NCBI GenBank assembly: GCA_000708835.1
Contig: DF237317.1
Span: 28,282 to 92,281, forward strand
Reading direction: 5' to 3'
DNA length: 64,000 nt
Source: Klebsormidium nitens
Taxonomy: Eukaryota > Streptophyta > Klebsormidiophyceae > Klebsormidiales > Klebsormidiaceae
This document shows positions 60,262 through 64,000 of this stretch, piece after piece. Position 1 is the first letter of the stretch. Each line of letters starts with the position of its first letter. Made by a program: the position numbers and the translations under genes. The notes under the pieces are model-generated. The model ran no database searches and was not told where the DNA came from. It saw nothing but the letters and a program-made list of their open reading frames with translations.

Positions 60262-63226
60262 TGAGGCTGTTTTTGGCGCCTCCTTCCGATCGGACTAGAG
60301 CATGTGAGCTACTGCGTGCCGGTATACTCAGCTTGAGATTGTAGCACAAGGATCTAGGCCATCAACTTTCGTTATGAGCGAGCTTTTGGTGCAGACCGAA
60401 GAAGCACAGCTACAAGCACTTTCCGCAGAACGGCAATTTGCAAAGGGCATCCTGCAGCCAATCTCCTGTTGATGGCATCTAGCTTGACTGCTCTAGGTTC
60501 TTGTGGCTTCCATCAGCTCAGCCTTTTGAGCCTGATGAAGCAGCGTGTTGCTTCATAGGCATGCTTCCGTTTGCCTGCCAGACACAATGATCTGAAAGTT
60601 TGGTGCTCAAACTGTGCAGCCTTCCCGGGTGATGTCAGGTCCTGCTTCAAAGCTACGGCATTGTGTTGACGCAAAAGAGCTCAGCCAGTCTCGAGCTAAG
60701 CGATAGTAGAGGAGGGAGCTGTCGTTCTGGATCGTGCATGTCTATGATTGGTACGTACTGCAGTGTGTTTCGACCCGGTATACTCCGAGGTTGTTCAGTA
60801 GCATCTGCTTAAGATGTACTGTATGTACCCTTTTCTTTGCTCCGCAGCTTCAAAACGCACCTGCAGCAGACGCTTGCAGACCGTCTCTGGATCTCTAGAG
60901 TCGAGGCCGTATTGTTGAGACAAGCTTCATATGGACGTGACTTTTGGTACATTCTGCCCACTTTACCCATGCAAAGGCCGCGCGTGTCAGTTTGGGTACG
61001 CGTGCATCTGATACAGAAGCCATTCAGTGTGTGGTTGTACGGGACATATGGTCAGGTCGCATAGTCCTAGCATCTAAAGGGCGCCCCTTTAATGAAGTGT
61101 TTCCGTATTCAACCAGAGTCTGAGGCATCCATCGGTGAACCAAATTGAGGTGAATCAATTGCAATCAAACGTTTGTAGACGGTGCAGACGTACATGTAAG
61201 ATTACATGCCTGGTTCCGTAGTCCATCAAACAGAAAGTGTTGTATTGCAGACAGATCCAGTATTTGGTTCATCAATTGATGACATATGTAACACAGGTAC
61301 TTATTTGAACAGGGTTTGAACATCCCGCGGCCGGAAAAGGTGATTCTCGTCAATGACTCACGTAGGTGAAATTAACTGCACCTGGCATTTGCATACCTAC
61401 TCACAATGTACAACACAGCTACCGTAGGTTTGGGGAGCCTACAGCCCGCCTACCGATGTCTACCGGTAGTACCGGTATCTACAGTAACAGCCTAGAGGAC
61501 CAGTATGTACACGTACCACCCAGCACAATCTCCGTAACCTGTAGATAAATATCATTCCCGGAAACTAGAACAAAACGAAGGTACCGGTACTACGTAAGTA
61601 CGTACAAAGTCATACGGGCCTGGCACACCCCTGGCACAAACGGTAGGCAAAAAAAGTGTGCGAGCAGGTAGCAGATGCCCGGGTTCAGAACCCGCCGGCC
61701 GAAGTTGAGGCAAAACATGCGCGTTCCAAAGCATCGAACCGCAGCCCTCCACCGTCAGATACATCGATCTTGCAAAATCATGGACCACATCAGATTCAAG
61801 GTATACATATTCCACTTCGGGCGGCCGGGCCGGTCCGCAGAATCGACATTTTGGCCGGTATGATTTCTCCACCGGTCGATGGCACAGTGACAACGCAAAT
61901 CGGACGGTGCAGCACCACCGCTGTTGCGCTGTGCAAAATGAGCTTGAAAATGGCGCCTGAGGTTTGGAAAAGTTAGAGGTTATGAGGTCCGACAGCCTGC
62001 GTTGCAATGGCATTCCCCAACGCATCCCCCTGATCCCCGCTGTTTGCCAACACTGAATTAAGCGGCGTAATTTCACTTACCGCCATGTCGGACGAGCAGA
62101 TTCGGAATCCTCGTCGGTAAACGGTGAGTCCCAGAGTCCCCAGTCCAAAGGAGTCGACTTCACCTAGTGGAATCGGGTATGATCGGGGTGGAATTATGGC
62201 GGCCAATGGCCCTGAGTCGGTTTACTTCTAGCTCACAAAGGAAGGAAAAGTATGGCCGTCCATTGTTGTTTCAAATTGGTTTAGGCTTTCAAGGCTTATG
62301 TTCCATGTCACAAATTCGGAGTGTAAATTATCACGAGAAATACAAAAGAAAAACGGCGATTGAGCTTACTTTGTCTAGCTCAACGCCCTGCTTCGACCTG
62401 GGACCTTCGGTCACAAAGCTTGCTGCTCGACATGAAGCAGCCAGTGAGCAGACACATCGGACGGCCATTTTCGAGTAGAGTTAAGTGATCATTTTCATCT
62501 TTCACCGTCTCAGAGCAACTTTGATTGGTGGTTCTTTTCAGTCTTCGAAGCGCGGCCTAATGCTCAAAGTATGAAAGTAAATGTAAACGACCATCCACAA
62601 TGGCTCCGTGGGCCTGTCAAATGGCCAAGTCAAAATCATAGTCTTGCGCAGTCCAGAGTGTGCGCTCAGGTCTTCACTGCTATTGGCGGCAGAGTCTCTT
62701 CAAGCAAATACCCTGGTCGAGGGCCCCGATGAAAAGGCTTGTTTCCCTGAGCCTCAGCCAAGCCGAAAAGTGAAGTAAGACGAGGTCGGACTCTCAGAAA
62801 GTTTTCACGGACCAATTTTAGCCTTCCTTGGTCATGAACCTGGCTTCAAAGTAGTATTATGAAGAGAAATTTTCTCCAATATTCGAGATGTAGCTTGCGC
62901 CCGCAGCCGAGGCGCCAGCGGCGATTCAGGAAGTGGCCACTTAACCGCTCGTGATTTTTTGGATTCGCAATCGTCAAGACTTGCAGTGTAAACGAACCTC
63001 ATTGTAACATTGCCAATTTCGGACCTAGTGTGATTGTGTGAGTTCATTCTATACAACTCAGCCGCATAGCAACCATAGTAGTACATACAAGTGTACATTC
63101 GTGATTGGGAAAGAATGGACTGTTGCTGAGTGCGTACGATCCGATAGACCCCGATTCGGAGTTGATATTGAATCGTATGCGCCCGGGCCCGGCGGTCACA
63201 GTGATTTCCGGCTTGTAGCAGCATAT
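60262..63226. other. Upstream intergenic stretch with ACCGGT palindromes
   Basis: This is the 5' flank of the SANT-AP2-C2H2 gene. No gene is recognised. A cluster of self-complementary sites (CTACCGGTAG, TACCGGTA, GTACCGGTAC) lies at about 61459-61594. Confidence 0.45.
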
Positions 63227-63745
63227 TCAAATGGCATGCGGTGGCATCTTTGACGGCATGAAACCGGCACCCACCCGGCATGATTTTACGGCACGGGCAT
63301 TTGATGCCGGAGTAGATGTCCGGCATACCACCAAGTGTGCTTTGATGCCGCGCTGCGGCCGGCCATCTAACAGCATGCCGCTTCGATTCCCCCTCTGCCG
63401 CACATTCTGCCGCATGGCTGCCGCCGGCTGCACGCCGGCGTCTTTGCCGCAACGCCGTGCCGCGGCGCAGCTTGTATTGCCGCCCGACCAGTCACCCGTT
63501 GCCGCTCTGGTGCCGCTTGCAACTCGGGGTCTCCGCCGCCCGGCTCTCAGCAGCCCATCGGTGCTGCCGCCCGGATTCATTTACGGCGCCGAGGGAGCCG
63601 CCCGGCCGGACTCCGCCGGGCCGGGCCTTATCCGGCACCTCGGGGGCACCTCCGGGGCACCTCCGGGACTCTTTCGGATGCCGGACGGTTATAAGGGTTC
63701 TGGCAAGCGGTGCCGCCTATGCCGCCGGCACCTTCCGACATAGAT
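63227..63745. repeat. CCGG/GCCG-rich low-complexity island
   Basis: About 500 bp are packed with TGCCG, GCCGG and CCGGC words every 5 to 20 bases, ending in a short tandem of GGGGCACCTCC near 63643-63665. Open frames through it encode only Arg/Pro/Ala-rich low-complexity sequence. It could be a degenerate satellite or the edge of a transposon. Confidence 0.5.
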
Positions 63746-64000
63746 CCGGGCGTGTTGCAAATTTCCAATGAGCAAAGCCGGTACTCGCTTAAAGCTGTAC
63801 CTGTAACGATTACGACTGGTTAAGCCTAACCTCGTTCTCGACAGGATTTCGTTGACCGCGAGTTAGCGAAACGGCGGTGGTTACGTCTTAACGACGCACT
63901 GCGTAGCTGTCTGCAAGACGGCGTAATATCCCGGATGGATCGGCTTCAGTGAGCCGATGTCACCGTTCAGGATAAGTTGTGTTCGGCATCGCCGTTCGAT
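63746..64000. other. Right-edge CpG-rich sequence, unassigned
   Basis: The last 255 bases are unusually rich in CpG compared with the intergenic DNA to the left. No domain, RNA or terminal repeat is recognised. Confidence 0.3.

Noticed and set aside
62832-63452. Minus-strand open frame of 206 codons
   Set aside because: Partly through the CCGG-rich island; no recognisable domain, no splice pattern, odd composition.
1-64000. tRNA, rRNA, CRISPR arrays, prophage or bacterial operons
   Set aside because: No cloverleaf, rRNA core or regularly spaced repeats were noticed by eye, and the genes are intron-rich eukaryotic ones. A covariance-model scan would be needed to exclude small RNAs.

Overview
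This is nuclear DNA of a eukaryote, most likely a streptophyte (charophyte) green alga; a Klebsormidium-like genome is my best guess. The reasons are many short GT-AG introns, GC-rich exons in more AT-rich surroundings, two runs of N from scaffolding, and protein families typical of the plant lineage: a SWEET transporter, a SIP-type alkaline alpha-galactosidase/raffinose synthase, a plastid Cpn10, a peroxisomal CHY1-type hydrolase, an AP2 domain and QALGGH-type C2H2 fingers. The species is inferred, not shown.

I rebuilt eleven genes exon by exon. In ten the exons join in one continuous frame with no leftover bases; the FYVE gene does so except across its N run. Only the first exon of the WDR48 gene was not found. 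In order: WDR83/MORG1-like (-, 1374-3971); PGAP6/TMEM8-like CREST membrane protein (+, 4325-11080); CHY1/HIBCH-like hydrolase ending in AKL (-, 12218-16441); WDR48-like (+, 18360-23938); GH36 SIP-type galactosidase (-, 25421-31108); plastid Cpn10 (+, 32007-34103); gamma-glutamylcyclotransferase-like (-, 35589-36377); SWEET (+, 37913-40349); signal peptidase subunit SPC22/23 (-, 41683-43299); a FYVE protein with a long array of helical and GW modules (+, 43905-50006); and a 13-exon gene (-, 51482-60261).

The last gene is the main discovery candidate. Its exons encode, in one frame of 1911 residues, a plant SANT-type region, a complete AP2 domain and seven C2H2 zinc fingers. I know of no protein with that combination. 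The fourth intron begins GTAG in frame, so retaining it would give a SANT-AP2 protein of 735 residues without fingers.

The eleven genes alternate strands without exception (- + - + - + - + - + -), so each neighbouring pair is either divergent, with a shared upstream region of about 0.35 to 1.9 kb, or convergent. The genes look like a mixed housekeeping set (signalling scaffold, membrane hydrolase, valine catabolism, deubiquitinase cofactor, sugar metabolism and transport, chaperonin, secretion, endosome, transcription) and not one pathway. Other structures are a foldback element around the first N run, a tandem duplication inside a CHY1 intron that copies the 5' splice site, and a CCGG-rich island near the right end.
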